The notes: generated by a model not told the origin, from the sequence alone. A stretch of 33,339 nt of DNA from Candidatus Omnitrophota bacterium (GCA_023229385.1 JALNZI010000012.1:1-33339); one strand, 5' to 3'. Shown: positions 6,997 through 14,394, counted from the first letter of the stretch. Numbers and translations are program-made.

Positions 6997-7403
6997 TTTT
7001 TGATATATTTGTTGTAAAAATTTTTAATAACCTCTTCTCCTACTGATCTACTTCTATTTTTATCACGTTCAATCGCAGTTTCTAAATCAATGTCAAACAT
7101 TTTATAATCTATTCCAACATCATACCGATTACACAACGGAAGCCAATTTTTGAGATATTTTTGATTTAAATTAGTAGAATCGAGTATAACTGAATAACCT
7201 TGTTCAAATGCACTTTTTACTGATTGTATTTCTATTTCAGTTACTAAAGCTTCTCTTTTCGGTAACCAATATTCTCCCAACATACAGCGTATATCATCTC
7301 TATTTACTCTCACCCATTCGGTTGAGTTGGCTTTGAGAAATTCTTTTGTCCAATAGGATTTTCCACTTCCGGGTATACCTTGTAAAATAAGTAATTTTTT
7401 CAT
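6993..7403 (-). CDS. Polynucleotide 5'-kinase, T4 Pnkp N-terminal-like
   Basis: 136 residues from the ATG at 7403, chosen because it has the AAGTT-ATG leader and starts MKKLLILQGIPGSGKS directly at the kinase fold. Walker A GIPGSGKS lies at residues 9-16, the VNRDDIR loop (Asp general base) near 31-37, and an arginine-rich lid RDKNRSR near 115. The architecture matches the T4 Pnkp kinase domain, which phosphorylates RNA 5'-OH ends. A longer upstream frame exists but lacks a leader. With the phosphatase and RNA ligase it makes a tRNA-repair set. Confidence 0.88.
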   Translation of the reverse strand: MKKLLILQGIPGSGKSYWTKEFLKANSTEWVRVNRDDIRCMLGEYWLPKREALVTEIEIQSVKSAFEQGYSVILDSTNLNQKYLKNWLPLCNRYDVGIDYKMFDIDLETAIERDKNRSRSVGEEVIKNFYNKYIKK

Positions 7404-7436
7404 AACTTCAATTTTTAAAATCAAACAAATTATCTA

Positions 7437-7643
7437 TCAGACAATATTATAGAATCTCCACAACTGTTCAATTTCATTGTTGGTTAATGTATTTATGTCT
7501 CGTCTGAAAAGTACTCTTTGACAAAGTCGTACGCAATAATCACTTGTATTTTCACACATTACCACATTCCACCATTCTATCGCTTTTTCTCTATCGGTAT
7601 TACTGGTATTGACTATCAGATCGGTATTTAAATTGTCATTCAT
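7437..7643 (-). CDS. Unknown 68-residue protein
   Basis: First gene after the promoter at 7660. It has EKAIEWWN in the middle, two cysteines in the CENTSDYC segment, and a C-terminal NNEIEQLWRFYN. No family recognised; placed at the head of the RNA-repair operon. Confidence 0.65.
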   Translation of the reverse strand: MNDNLNTDLIVNTSNTDREKAIEWWNVVMCENTSDYCVRLCQRVLFRRDINTLTNNEIEQLWRFYNIV

Positions 7644-7659
7644 ATTTTAAATTATTCTA

Positions 7660-7691
7660 CAAAGATAAAAACAATTTCTGAGATTTCCAAA
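7660..7691 (-). promoter_or_regulatory. Bacteroidetes-type promoter
   Basis: TTTG (7688-7691), 20 bp, TATCTTTG (7660-7667), followed by GTAGAATAATTTAAAA and the 68-residue gene, then the kinase and phosphatase genes. tRNA-Thr ends 13 bp upstream of it. Confidence 0.88.
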
Positions 7692-7703
7692 TTTATTTTT
7701 CTG

Positions 7704-7776
7704 AGCCAATAGTAGGACTTGAACCCACAACTTTCTGATTACAAAACAGACGTTCTACCAATTGAACTATATTGAC
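7704..7776 (-). tRNA. tRNA-Thr (UGU)
   Basis: The acceptor GTCAATA/TATTGGC pairs fully (one G-U). The D-stem is GTTC/GAAC and the loop holds GG. The anticodon stem is TCTG/CAGA with a U-U top mismatch and loop TTTGTAA (UGU). The T-arm is GTGGG TTCAAGT CCTAC. Length 73 nt; CCA not encoded; discriminator U. Confidence 0.88.
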
Positions 7777-7783
7777 ATTGTAA

Positions 7784-7915
7784 TTATTTACTTGTTAGCC
7801 ACAATGTTTGATCCAATGATTTCTTCTCATAATGGCGACGATATTTCATTGTGATTGCTAACCAGATTTTCAACGTATCTAATTTTGACTGCATTCCTGT
7901 TTTGTTTTTTGACAT
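7784..7915 (-). CDS. Small basic protein, 43 residues
   Basis: A frame from ATG 7915 to TAA 7784 between the lipoprotein gene and tRNA-Thr. The product is strongly basic (KYRRHYEKK) with KIWLAITMKY in the middle, and could bind nucleic acid. Its stop is only 7 bp from the tRNA 5' end, so gene and tRNA may share a transcript. Confidence 0.5.
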   Translation of the reverse strand: MSKNKTGMQSKLDTLKIWLAITMKYRRHYEKKSLDQTLWLTSK

Positions 7916-7925
7916 GATTTGATTT

Positions 7926-8510
7926 TTAGTATTTGTGTTTGATGTAAAAAATAACGTTTTTGTTCAATGTAAAATTTCCTCCGATATATGGATGAAGTAT
8001 ATAACCCCAATCATATGCAGTACCAGCAAGTACTGATACTGTTGTATTGTAATCCTGTACAAATATATAATATCCGTTTGATCTATATATTCTACAATGA
8101 TACCAGACATCTGGAACAATTGTTCCTATATACTTTCTTTGTCCAGCTGGATTTTGTTGTGGACTAACTCCGTTAACATAACAATATGTATATAAACTTA
8201 TAATACTGTCTATTACAATAAAACCTAATCGAGCAGATGAATTTTGTTGATGATGTCCTTCACTAAATCCATATATCTTACTGATACCATTTTTGTTATT
8301 GGCAGCTAATATATTGTCATCTATCATATAATCAAATTCAACAGAATGATTGTTAATAACATATTGTGGCATTGCATCTAATTTTGGACTATAATCTTTA
8401 TGTGTTCCTTTTAAAATTACAAATCGGTCTGTTACATCACCGTTATTAAAATCAATCTTTGTACATGACATAAGAATGAACAGGATCAATAAAAAATATT
8501 TTTTTAGCAT
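7926..8510 (-). CDS. Lipoprotein with predicted beta-sandwich, 194 residues
   Basis: An N-terminal MLKKYFLLILFILMSC is a signal-peptidase II leader with Cys16 as lipidation site. The rest is rich in aromatic and beta-forming residues (VEFDYMIDD, WYHCRIYRSNGYYIFVQDY), as in concanavalin-like or other jelly-roll folds; that fold is a guess from pattern. It would be displayed on the outer membrane or periplasmic face during infection. A role in blocking receptors against other phages is plausible but not shown. Confidence 0.75.
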   Translation of the reverse strand: MLKKYFLLILFILMSCTKIDFNNGDVTDRFVILKGTHKDYSPKLDAMPQYVINNHSVEFDYMIDDNILAANNKNGISKIYGFSEGHHQQNSSARLGFIVIDSIISLYTYCYVNGVSPQQNPAGQRKYIGTIVPDVWYHCRIYRSNGYYIFVQDYNTTVSVLAGTAYDWGYILHPYIGGNFTLNKNVIFYIKHKY

Positions 8511-8534
8511 ACTAATTAGTTTTTTACATTGTAA

Positions 8535-8912
8535 TTAGTATAAATCTTGTTTAATTTTGGTTAATCCATCTTGTATTTGTTCTTTTATATCATGTTCTAA
8601 TGCTCGACGTTCTCTGGTGAGTTGAATGTCAAACAAAGCAACCAGTTGATTATAATATTTTTCTGACAACGTAATGATATATGAAAATTTGTGATTGATT
8701 ATACTTATGTGATTTTTTTCGAGTATAACAAATATATCCTTTCCTTTTACATATCGTTTGTCTTCTGGAGACATTAACAAGGTATGTTTTTTGTTTTTAA
8801 GACAATTGATTAAAATATCACCAACTGTTTTTTCGATGTTGGTTGGTTGATATTGTTTTAATCGTAGATGATGCCTTAGTTTGACGTATATTTTAAGGAT
8901 TGTATATTTCAT
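8535..8912 (-). CDS. Unknown 125-residue protein
   Basis: The basic N-terminal region (KLRHHLRLKQYQP) may be membrane- or nucleic-acid-associated. A central beta-rich part follows (IFVILEKNHISIINHKFSY), and then a charged C-terminal helix. It overlaps the preceding 76-residue gene by 4 bp. No family recognised. Confidence 0.65.
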   Translation of the reverse strand: MKYTILKIYVKLRHHLRLKQYQPTNIEKTVGDILINCLKNKKHTLLMSPEDKRYVKGKDIFVILEKNHISIINHKFSYIITLSEKYYNQLVALFDIQLTRERRALEHDIKEQIQDGLTKIKQDLY

Positions 8913-9139
8913 TTGTACTTACGAATCAATTTAAATATCTCGGTTACATCAGTAAACGTTATTTCTTGATTGTCTCTAATTGGTAGAAATGCAACAGTAA
9001 AATAATAATCACTCCTAAACTGTTCTGTTACTGATTTTCCATTTATAGTATCAATATATATCCAAGGATAATTTCCAATTAGTTCTATATCAATACCCAT
9101 TTTTTTCATTCGGCTAATGAAAATGTCCAATTTGTTCAT
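8909..9139 (-). CDS. Conserved phage protein, 76 residues
   Basis: The start (KMGIDIELIGNYPWIYI) followed by NGKSVTEQF matches the pattern of a small hypothetical protein I associate with Bacteroidetes phages; recalled, not searched. Function unknown. It overlaps the next gene by ATGA. Confidence 0.7.
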   Translation of the reverse strand: MNKLDIFISRMKKMGIDIELIGNYPWIYIDTINGKSVTEQFRSDYYFTVAFLPIRDNQEITFTDVTEIFKLIRKYK

Positions 9140-9143
9140 TTTA

Positions 9144-9505
9144 TTAATTGTATTCTTTACAAATTTGTTTAATTAAGAAACTCTTATAGTCAGGATTACT
9201 TTTGTCCATATAGTAACATAGTCGTTGAGAATTAGTTAGTCCATCCCAATGAATCCAACAATAGTGTTTAACTTTCTTTTTTAATTTCCTTGGTATTTTG
9301 ACATTATCAGGATACATTGGACTTAAAATAATCGGAGCAGTAAAATGTTTTTCTAAATCTTCATATTCATACCTACGTTTAGAAGGTTTATAAAACGTAG
9401 GATAATCTTTGGGTAAAAGTTTTATTTTCTTGAATTTATGTATAGTTTATGTATAGGGATTCTAAGAATCTTAGCTAATTTAATGTCTGATTTTTTGTAT
9501 TTCAT
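9144..9505 (-). pseudogene. Small gene broken by an 11-bp tandem duplication
   Basis: From ATG 9505 the frame reads MKYKKSDIKLAKILRIPIHK and then meets a stop. A second frame, open until TAA at 9144, continues with a convincing protein (KLLPKDYPTFYKPSKRRYE..., CWIHWDG, ending KQICKEYN). The junction is a perfect tandem repeat of 11 bp (9435-9445 and 9446-9456). Removing one copy joins both halves into one continuous protein of about 116 residues. The start overlaps a 19-codon frame upstream (ATGA). The intact form is basic; family unknown. Confidence 0.7.
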
Positions 9506-9561
9506 TTAGCACAAACTGATAAATAGCATAATCCAACTGACATTATAATTATATTTTCCAT
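9502..9561 (-). CDS. Possible 19-residue hydrophobic micropeptide
   Basis: ATG 9561 to TGA 9502, overlapping the following broken gene as ATGA. The sequence includes IIIMSVGLCYLSVC, enough to dip into a membrane. The coupling is the only support. Confidence 0.35.
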   Translation of the reverse strand: MENIIIMSVGLCYLSVCAK

Positions 9562-9582
9562 AACCTTAAAATTAAATTGTTG

Positions 9583-9825
9583 TTAGAATCCAAACGGATT
9601 ACTTTTGTTCATTCCGAACATATCACCGAATATTCCCATTACATCTCGATTACACTTGTATATGACCAATTTACTAAAAGTATCATATTTCTTTTTCAAA
9701 TACTCTTCTAATTTACATTTAGCATGAAGTTCACTCATACAATTTTTTACTTTCGTAGTGTGTGGTTCATAACTACTATCAATGAAATAAATACCATATT
9801 CAATTGTGTATGTTTCTTTGTTCAT
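9583..9825 (-). CDS. Unknown 80-residue protein
   Basis: It begins MNKETYTIEYGIYFID and ends with a Met/Gly/Phe-rich tail (GIFGDMFGMNKSNPFGF), an unusual low-complexity C-terminus. The middle is lysine-rich. No family recognised. Confidence 0.65.
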   Translation of the reverse strand: MNKETYTIEYGIYFIDSSYEPHTTKVKNCMSELHAKCKLEEYLKKKYDTFSKLVIYKCNRDVMGIFGDMFGMNKSNPFGF

Positions 9826-9846
9826 TTTGTATGTACATTCAATTTT

Positions 9847-10053
9847 TTAAAGATGCATATTTTCTCGTTGCTCATCTTCCCATTTTATAAATTTATCCCA
9901 AAGTTCATTATTAGTTTCATCATAAGTATCTTCATACCATTCCCAAAAATCTTGTTGTCTTTGGGAATAATAACGAAGATTTTCTAATTCTCTTTGATTA
10001 GTATTAATTATCCAATTTAAATCCGTTTGTTTAGTATTTAGCATCACCATCAA
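9847..10053 (-). CDS. Unknown 68-residue charged protein
   Basis: A highly polar helix-forming product rich in Trp, Asn, Gln and Glu (FWEWYEDTYDETNNELW). Its start lies inside the end of the preceding 30-codon frame, and there is no clear leader before MMVM. The two frames may be halves of one 91-residue gene with a single extra base. Confidence 0.55.
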   Translation of the reverse strand: MMVMLNTKQTDLNWIINTNQRELENLRYYSQRQQDFWEWYEDTYDETNNELWDKFIKWEDEQRENMHL

Positions 10054-10123
10054 TTTCCATTAAATGTGGATTTATTTCATCCCCCAATTCCGTTTGGTTG
10101 TATTTATATAATATTCTTGACAT
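10031..10123 (-). CDS. Possible 30-residue ORF, or 5' part of the next gene
   Basis: MSRILYKYNQTELGDEIN... from ATG 10123 to TAA 10031, overlapping the 68-residue frame by 23 bp. The two together span 277 bp, one base more than a multiple of three, so one indel would fuse them. It may equally be an independent short gene. Confidence 0.35.
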   Translation of the reverse strand: MSRILYKYNQTELGDEINPHLMEIDGDAKY

Positions 10124-10143
10124 ATCAATTTTATTAATCCGTC

Positions 10144-10275
10144 TCAAATTAAATTATTAAATTCTTTATATATATCAGCTAATATACATTTGAATTCTGC
10201 ATTACAACATCGAATTCCGTAAAGAAGTCCATCGTTGTAGTCTAAGTCTATGTTATTTTCGTTTTCTTTGTGCAT
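10144..10275 (-). CDS. Unknown 43-residue protein
   Basis: ATG 10275 to TGA 10144. The acidic N-terminus (MHKENENNIDLDYND) is followed by LLYGIRCCNAEFKCILADIY with three cysteines. It begins 2 bp after the stop of the 99-residue gene, as expected in this packed layout. Confidence 0.5.
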   Translation of the reverse strand: MHKENENNIDLDYNDGLLYGIRCCNAEFKCILADIYKEFNNLI

Positions 10276-10276
10276 T

Positions 10277-10576
10277 TTATTTGATACTATATTGTTCTTT
10301 AATTCTGATTACAACCCACTTTATTGGACAATTTTTTAATAACCATTTATCTATATTTTCGGGAAAATTTGCTATTGGTCTATCATTTTTGTTATAACCA
10401 AATTTATCATATAAACAATCCGTAGGTAATACAAGCGAATAAATGGGTGTTTCTGTTTTAGTTTCATCAACATGAAAACCAGTTTTACATTTAATCGGTT
10501 TTTGATTTACCATTAACCAATGCAACAATTCAAGATATTGTTTTTGAGTACCATAAATTTTATCTATACAGGCCAT
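10277..10576 (-). CDS. Unknown 99-residue protein
   Basis: It begins MACIDKIYGTQKQYLELLHWL and contains PTDCLYDKFGYN. It ends with a short CPIKWVVIRIKEQY strand. It resembles small adaptor-type phage proteins only in size. No domain recognised. Confidence 0.65.
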   Translation of the reverse strand: MACIDKIYGTQKQYLELLHWLMVNQKPIKCKTGFHVDETKTETPIYSLVLPTDCLYDKFGYNKNDRPIANFPENIDKWLLKNCPIKWVVIRIKEQYSIK

Positions 10577-10588
10577 AGTATTAATAAT

Positions 10589-11086
10589 TTATTGAAATAA
10601 TTCTGTTGTACCATCATGGATATTTATTTTTAAAATTCCTCGTTTTGATGCATCTTCATCATATTGTTTATCTAAAAATATAAAATTCGTTGACGTCAAC
10701 CGATGAAACGAAAAACCATAACGCTCTTTTGTTTCGATGTTATAATAATTTCTATCTATATTATAAATCAATCCACCATCATGATATAATTCATTCAAAT
10801 TTTCACACTCTACTTTCTCAACTCCCATTTGATCTATAATACACCATAGCGATTCAAGATGTAATTTAGCTTTTTTATTTTTAGTAATAGAATCTGGATA
10901 ACAAGCTTGTAAATGTTTCAATAATACCATATATCCATCTTTCCAATTTCCACCCATTCCACCAATTCTATATAAGGTGTTACTGATCTTCTTACCATCT
11001 TTATATAACTGTATGAAATCATTTAGATTGTTATTCCATTTTTTTGAATAATTGGGATCTAAATCTACGTGTCTTAATTCTATCAT
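10589..11086 (-). CDS. Unknown 165-residue protein
   Basis: A soluble protein with a glycine-rich YRIGGMGGNWKDGYMVLL segment near residues 41-58 and an HDGGLIYNIDRNYYNIE beta stretch. No Walker, metal or membrane signature. The gene is intact and has a plain AT-rich leader. Confidence 0.65.
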   Translation of the reverse strand: MIELRHVDLDPNYSKKWNNNLNDFIQLYKDGKKISNTLYRIGGMGGNWKDGYMVLLKHLQACYPDSITKNKKAKLHLESLWCIIDQMGVEKVECENLNELYHDGGLIYNIDRNYYNIETKERYGFSFHRLTSTNFIFLDKQYDEDASKRGILKINIHDGTTELFQ

Positions 11087-11130
11087 AGTTTTAAATATTA
11101 AAATTTACTATTTGTTTTATTCATTATCTT

Positions 11131-11343
11131 TTAAAGATTTAATATTAAATCATCTAAAACTTCTGAAAGTTGATTTATAGTATTTGCTAGTGCTATAGCT
11201 AAACTTTTTACCCATTCAGATGTTTTTCCATTCAATACTTCAATTGCTGATCATCAGATAAATCTCCAAGGGTTATATTTTCAAACCCATCTTCAGTTTT
11301 AATTCAAAAAAAATATACCAGATAATCCTTTTTTATTTTTCAT
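11131..11343 (-). pseudogene. 71-codon gene with two compensating frameshifts
   Basis: ATG 11343 to TAA 11131 spans exactly 71 codons, but the frame is interrupted twice. An extra base lies in the A8 run (11306-11313, plus strand) and a missing base near 11244. Correcting both gives a continuous protein: KKGLSGIFFE, then KTEDGFENITLGDLSDDQQI, then EVLNGKTSEWVKSLAIALAN to NQLSEVLDDLILNL. The sense of the corrected protein and the promoter at 11362 directly upstream show this was a gene. Sequencing error or real decay cannot be separated here. Confidence 0.65.
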
Positions 11344-11361
11344 CGTTTTGATTTTATTCTA

Positions 11362-11393
11362 CAAAAATAAAACAAAATACTGACATTTCCAAA
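11362..11393 (-). promoter_or_regulatory. Bacteroidetes-type promoter
   Basis: TTTG (11390-11393), 20 bp, TATTTTTG (11362-11369), then GTAGAATAAAATCAAAA and the ATG at 11343. It directly abuts the stop codon of the upstream 241-residue gene. Confidence 0.85.
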
Positions 11394-12119
11394 TTAATCT
11401 TTCAAATCATCAAAATTATAATCTTGTTGAACTGATAATAATACCAAATATCCTATCAAATCAAACACATCATTCTTTCTCAATTCATTTGAATTCTTAA
11501 CTCTCATTAATTTATCATCAATTCGTTGTAAAATACCTTGTTCGGAATCTGATTTACAAAATATGTTAATTGGTTGTAAAGCAGCATTACCATATTTTTC
11601 ATTCTTATCCAACAACGTTGATTTAATTGATTCCAGTATTGAATTGATTTTACATTCAAACGGAGACTCTTGTTCACTTGTTAGAATAATGCAATTGTGT
11701 TCCATTGCAAATTTCTGCATCTCATTTGCTTGTTGCAAAAAATACTCATATATTGATACTTCTTTCCATCTACCAAATGTACCTTTTGTTACAAATTCTC
11801 CAACATTCCAACCATATGCATTTTCTTTTTCTTCACATTGTGGAACAAATGTTGATTTATAAATTTTATTATACACAAATCCGACAGATGACCACCCATC
11901 ATGAATATATTTGTAATATTTAATCGGATTTTCTTGTTTGTCGTATTCTTCTTTGGTTACTTCTTCCCAAAGATATGGAAATTTTCCAAAATAATCTCCA
12001 ACATTCCAACTCTCCAATGGCATCTGTTTTTCCGGTATAAAATTAGATGGATAAATTCTGTTAAACAAAAATGTAGATAAACCTCCCAGATGAAAACACG
12101 TTTGTAAATATATTGACAA
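11394..12119 (-). CDS. Protein with duplicated WNVG domain and DUF1599-like C-terminus
   Basis: 241 residues. The N-terminal half has two related units of about 55 residues, each with IYxSxFxPQ-like, WNVGxxx, WxEVxxxEY and Q landmarks (near 24-62 and 87-128). The C-terminal part (ESIKSTLLDKNEKYGNAA, PINIF, RIDDKLMRVKN, DVFDLIGYLVLL) is the pattern of DUF1599, an all-helical, MazG-like fold called a nucleotide-modification-associated domain. That family is found in phages, possibly acting in nucleotide metabolism. The call rests on motif memory, not a search. Confidence 0.7.
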   Translation of the reverse strand: MSIYLQTCFHLGGLSTFLFNRIYPSNFIPEKQMPLESWNVGDYFGKFPYLWEEVTKEEYDKQENPIKYYKYIHDGWSSVGFVYNKIYKSTFVPQCEEKENAYGWNVGEFVTKGTFGRWKEVSIYEYFLQQANEMQKFAMEHNCIILTSEQESPFECKINSILESIKSTLLDKNEKYGNAALQPINIFCKSDSEQGILQRIDDKLMRVKNSNELRKNDVFDLIGYLVLLSVQQDYNFDDLKD

Positions 12120-12130
12120 ACCGGTAGTAC

Positions 12131-13093
12131 TTAATTGGAATTGGTTCTCCTTGAAAATAATTCATATTCTTTTAAAATTAAATTGTTTATATCAGTTATT
12201 AGTAAAATTTCTTTATGTTTCTTTTTGAATTGATAAATAAAACTACCCAATTCTTTTCCTTTTAAATTGGGAATTAAATCCATTATAATATCACCATTAA
12301 ATTTTTCATGAATTTGTTTTTTTGTCTCATATTCTATTCTTTGATTGGTAATCCAAGTTTGCAAATTGGTATTGAAATATCCATCAACATCACATATTTG
12401 TTTCTTTGGTTCTGCATCAAATATCTTCCCATCCAAAATCATTTTATCGAATACATAATCTTTAAATTCATGATATATGTTTCTTTTTTTCAATCTTGAT
12501 CGGTCATTTGAAGTAATTGCAAATATATATAACGGATTAAAATATTTGGATTGAATAAAGAAATTAAACAAATCTTCTTTGGTATCAAATCCTATTATAT
12601 ATCTGTTCCAATCCAGATCAATGAATTTCATTATTTTTTTAAAATCAGTTGATATTTTGTATTCACCAAATTTGTGGTGTTTATCATCGGTATAAAATTT
12701 GTATTTCAATCCACAATTACCAAATGACAAATTAAAATACCTGTACATCAACCCAAGAATCATTCCAACACCATTCCAATTGTGGAAATGTGTATCAATA
12801 TCAATATATTCTGATGAAGTAATTACAAAATCAACTTGATATTTCTCGTTAAATAAAATCGAAAGTACTCCATCGTTATAATGATGTGTTGGGTAATTAA
12901 ATATTTTCAATAAGTATTCACGTGGACATGTAGTTATAACATCTATATCACCAAAATCAGATTTTGATCTCAATTGAAGGGGAACATTGAATACTATACC
13001 ATGTTCATTTAACAGTCTTTTAATTTCAAACAGAACACTGTTGTATTGAATGATTGACATTCGAGCTGTGTTAAATAATTTTCCTGTACTCAT
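12131..13093 (-). CDS. Putative Pol-beta-superfamily nucleotidyltransferase, 320 residues
   Basis: Near residues 45-52 it has KSDFGDIDVIT, the GD-x-D acidic pair of minimal nucleotidyltransferases. A later YQVDFVITS (near 82-90) could give the third acidic residue. The usual GS start of the motif is not clear, so the assignment is tentative. The remainder is helical, with two basic stretches (RSRLKKR, KKKHKE) suited to RNA binding. A CCA-adding or tRNA-end role would suit a phage with tRNA repair genes, but that is inference. Confidence 0.55.
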   Translation of the reverse strand: MSTGKLFNTARMSIIQYNSVLFEIKRLLNEHGIVFNVPLQLRSKSDFGDIDVITTCPREYLLKIFNYPTHHYNDGVLSILFNEKYQVDFVITSSEYIDIDTHFHNWNGVGMILGLMYRYFNLSFGNCGLKYKFYTDDKHHKFGEYKISTDFKKIMKFIDLDWNRYIIGFDTKEDLFNFFIQSKYFNPLYIFAITSNDRSRLKKRNIYHEFKDYVFDKMILDGKIFDAEPKKQICDVDGYFNTNLQTWITNQRIEYETKKQIHEKFNGDIIMDLIPNLKGKELGSFIYQFKKKHKEILLITDINNLILKEYELFSRRTNSN

Positions 13094-13140
13094 TGTTTGT
13101 ATTTTTCTTTTATTACAATTCTGTATTCATGTCCCCATTT

Positions 13141-13311
13141 TCAATTTACATATCCATCATATGTTCCAACGAACATTGTTTCGTTTGTAATGGTGTCTAT
13201 TACTAAATGTGTTTTCGTTTTAATTTTAATCGTTTTTAATAACAATTTTAAATTATTGATTAATATATGATTACCAGGTAATGTGAGGTGCATACGATAA
13301 TTAACAAACAT
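13141..13311 (-). CDS. Unknown 56-residue protein
   Basis: A longer frame opens at 13383, but its first 24 codons lie inside the preceding gene. The ATG at 13311 lies 1 bp beyond the upstream stop and gives MFVNYRMHLTLPGNHILINN. Beta-rich, no motif. Confidence 0.55.
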   Translation of the reverse strand: MFVNYRMHLTLPGNHILINNLKLLLKTIKIKTKTHLVIDTITNETMFVGTYDGYVN

Positions 13312-13312
13312 A

Positions 13313-13591
13313 TTAAAAACCGAGTAACTTGACACGAATCCAATTATAAAATGCAGTTGTATCGGGTAAATAAAATTTTCCATCCGGGTGTGGATTTTCT
13401 TTGCGATATAAATCTTCTAACGGTTTCAACTCTTCAGTTGGTTGAGTAAAAAGGTTTTGAAGTTGTTCGCAATTTTGCTCTGAATATTCATCCATTGCTA
13501 ATAATAAGTTTTTAGCAGAATATTCATTTTCAAACTTAAATGCTTCAAAATCGAACCCATTTCTGTCGAGTATTTGTTCTTTTGTTCTCAT
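13313..13591 (-). CDS. Unknown 92-residue protein
   Basis: The start is set at ATG 13591 (MRTKEQILDRNGFDFEAF), which has the AAAGTT-ATG leader, rather than at 13615. It has an acidic middle and a C-terminal FYLPDTTAFYNWIRVKLLGF. The N-terminal KEQIL pattern recurs in the 87-residue gene at 14074 (MTKQEIIKVRYP), so the two may share a small domain. Confidence 0.6.
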   Translation of the reverse strand: MRTKEQILDRNGFDFEAFKFENEYSAKNLLLAMDEYSEQNCEQLQNLFTQPTEELKPLEDLYRKENPHPDGKFYLPDTTAFYNWIRVKLLGF

Positions 13592-13647
13592 AACTTTATT
13601 CTTTTCAGATCTCAAATAATTTTCCTGTACTCATTTTATTTTAAAAA

Positions 13648-13863
13648 TCAAAATTGTGTTACACACCAATTGTCCCCGTTTGGTAATCTAACAATCATAT
13701 CATTATGTTTCCAGTCTACACCTTCTTCATATGCCAAATGTTTAATTACACTTCGTTTATTGACACCACGGAACATACGATCAGTACCTTCAATTGGTTC
13801 ACCCAATGAAGTAGCCTTCCATGCGAAGAATATTTTTGTAGTATTTGTGTCATGTACTTCCAT
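13648..13863 (-). CDS. Unknown 71-residue protein
   Basis: The start is placed at ATG 13863 (MEVHDTNTTKIFFAWKATS), just after the stop of the zinc-finger gene; the ATG at 13911 would overlap that gene by 38 bp. It ends RLPNGDNWCVTQF. The IFFAWKA...VNKRSVIKHL pattern is seen in small phage proteins, function unknown. Confidence 0.55.
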   Translation of the reverse strand: MEVHDTNTTKIFFAWKATSLGEPIEGTDRMFRGVNKRSVIKHLAYEEGVDWKHNDMIVRLPNGDNWCVTQF

Positions 13864-13873
13864 TTTAATTGAC

Positions 13874-14077
13874 TTAAGTCCACATATCAAATAATGTTTT
13901 GTTACCATCATAAGGATGTCTGTTTATATGTTTCATTGTTTCATTGAAAAAGTTTTCTTCCTCTATACAATCAATACATCTACCATCCCCAACAAGTATT
14001 TCATTTGATACAATACCACAACACGTGCATTTCCCACGTTTCAATTCAGTATTAAAATAAATACGTTCTTCTTTCAT
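13874..14077 (-). CDS. Small zinc-finger protein, 67 residues
   Basis: CTCC near residues 18-21 and CIDC near 35-38 form a short zinc ribbon. The rest is polar. It overlaps the preceding gene by 4 bp (ATGA). Confidence 0.65.
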   Translation of the reverse strand: MKEERIYFNTELKRGKCTCCGIVSNEILVGDGRCIDCIEEENFFNETMKHINRHPYDGNKTLFDMWT

Positions 14078-14337
14078 GATATTGAATTAAATTGATTGTC
14101 TGATTTGTGATTAATCTTGTGTTCTATGTATTCTATCCGATCCTCCATTCTTTCAATCATAAATCCGGGATAGAGAGGATAGACGGATTTGCAGTATTCG
14201 ACAAGTGACTTGAGTTCACTCAATAAATAATCGTCCATGAGCTCCATTACTGCTTCTGCATTTAATTCAATGTCTTTTCTATAAATATCCTCATCGAAAA
14301 AAGGATAACGAACTTTAATGATTTCTTGTTTTGTCAT
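14074..14337 (-). CDS. Unknown 87-residue helical protein
   Basis: The start is moved to ATG 14337 (MTKQEIIKVRYPFFDEDIY). An upstream ATG at 14358 falls inside the -7 box and could not be on the message, and 14337 has the AAAGTT-ATG leader. The rest is predicted helical and acidic with ERMEDRIEYIEHKI. Family unknown. Confidence 0.65.
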   Translation of the reverse strand: MTKQEIIKVRYPFFDEDIYRKDIELNAEAVMELMDDYLLSELKSLVEYCKSVYPLYPGFMIERMEDRIEYIEHKINHKSDNQFNSIS

Positions 14338-14355
14338 AACTTTTAATTTATAATG

Positions 14356-14387
14356 CAAAAATAAAACAAATTTATCAATTTTCCAAA
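14356..14387 (-). promoter_or_regulatory. Bacteroidetes-type promoter
   Basis: TTTG (14384-14387), 20 bp, TATTTTTG (14356-14363). The downstream sequence GCATTATAAATT departs from the usual GTAGAATAATTT. It sits directly after the SLT-like gene and heads the small-gene run 14337 to 13141. Confidence 0.82.
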
Positions 14388-14394
14388 TTTGTTT

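Noticed and set aside
14338..14358. Upstream ATG of the 87-residue gene at 14358
   Set aside because: It lies in the -7 box of the promoter; the ATG at 14337 has the usual leader.
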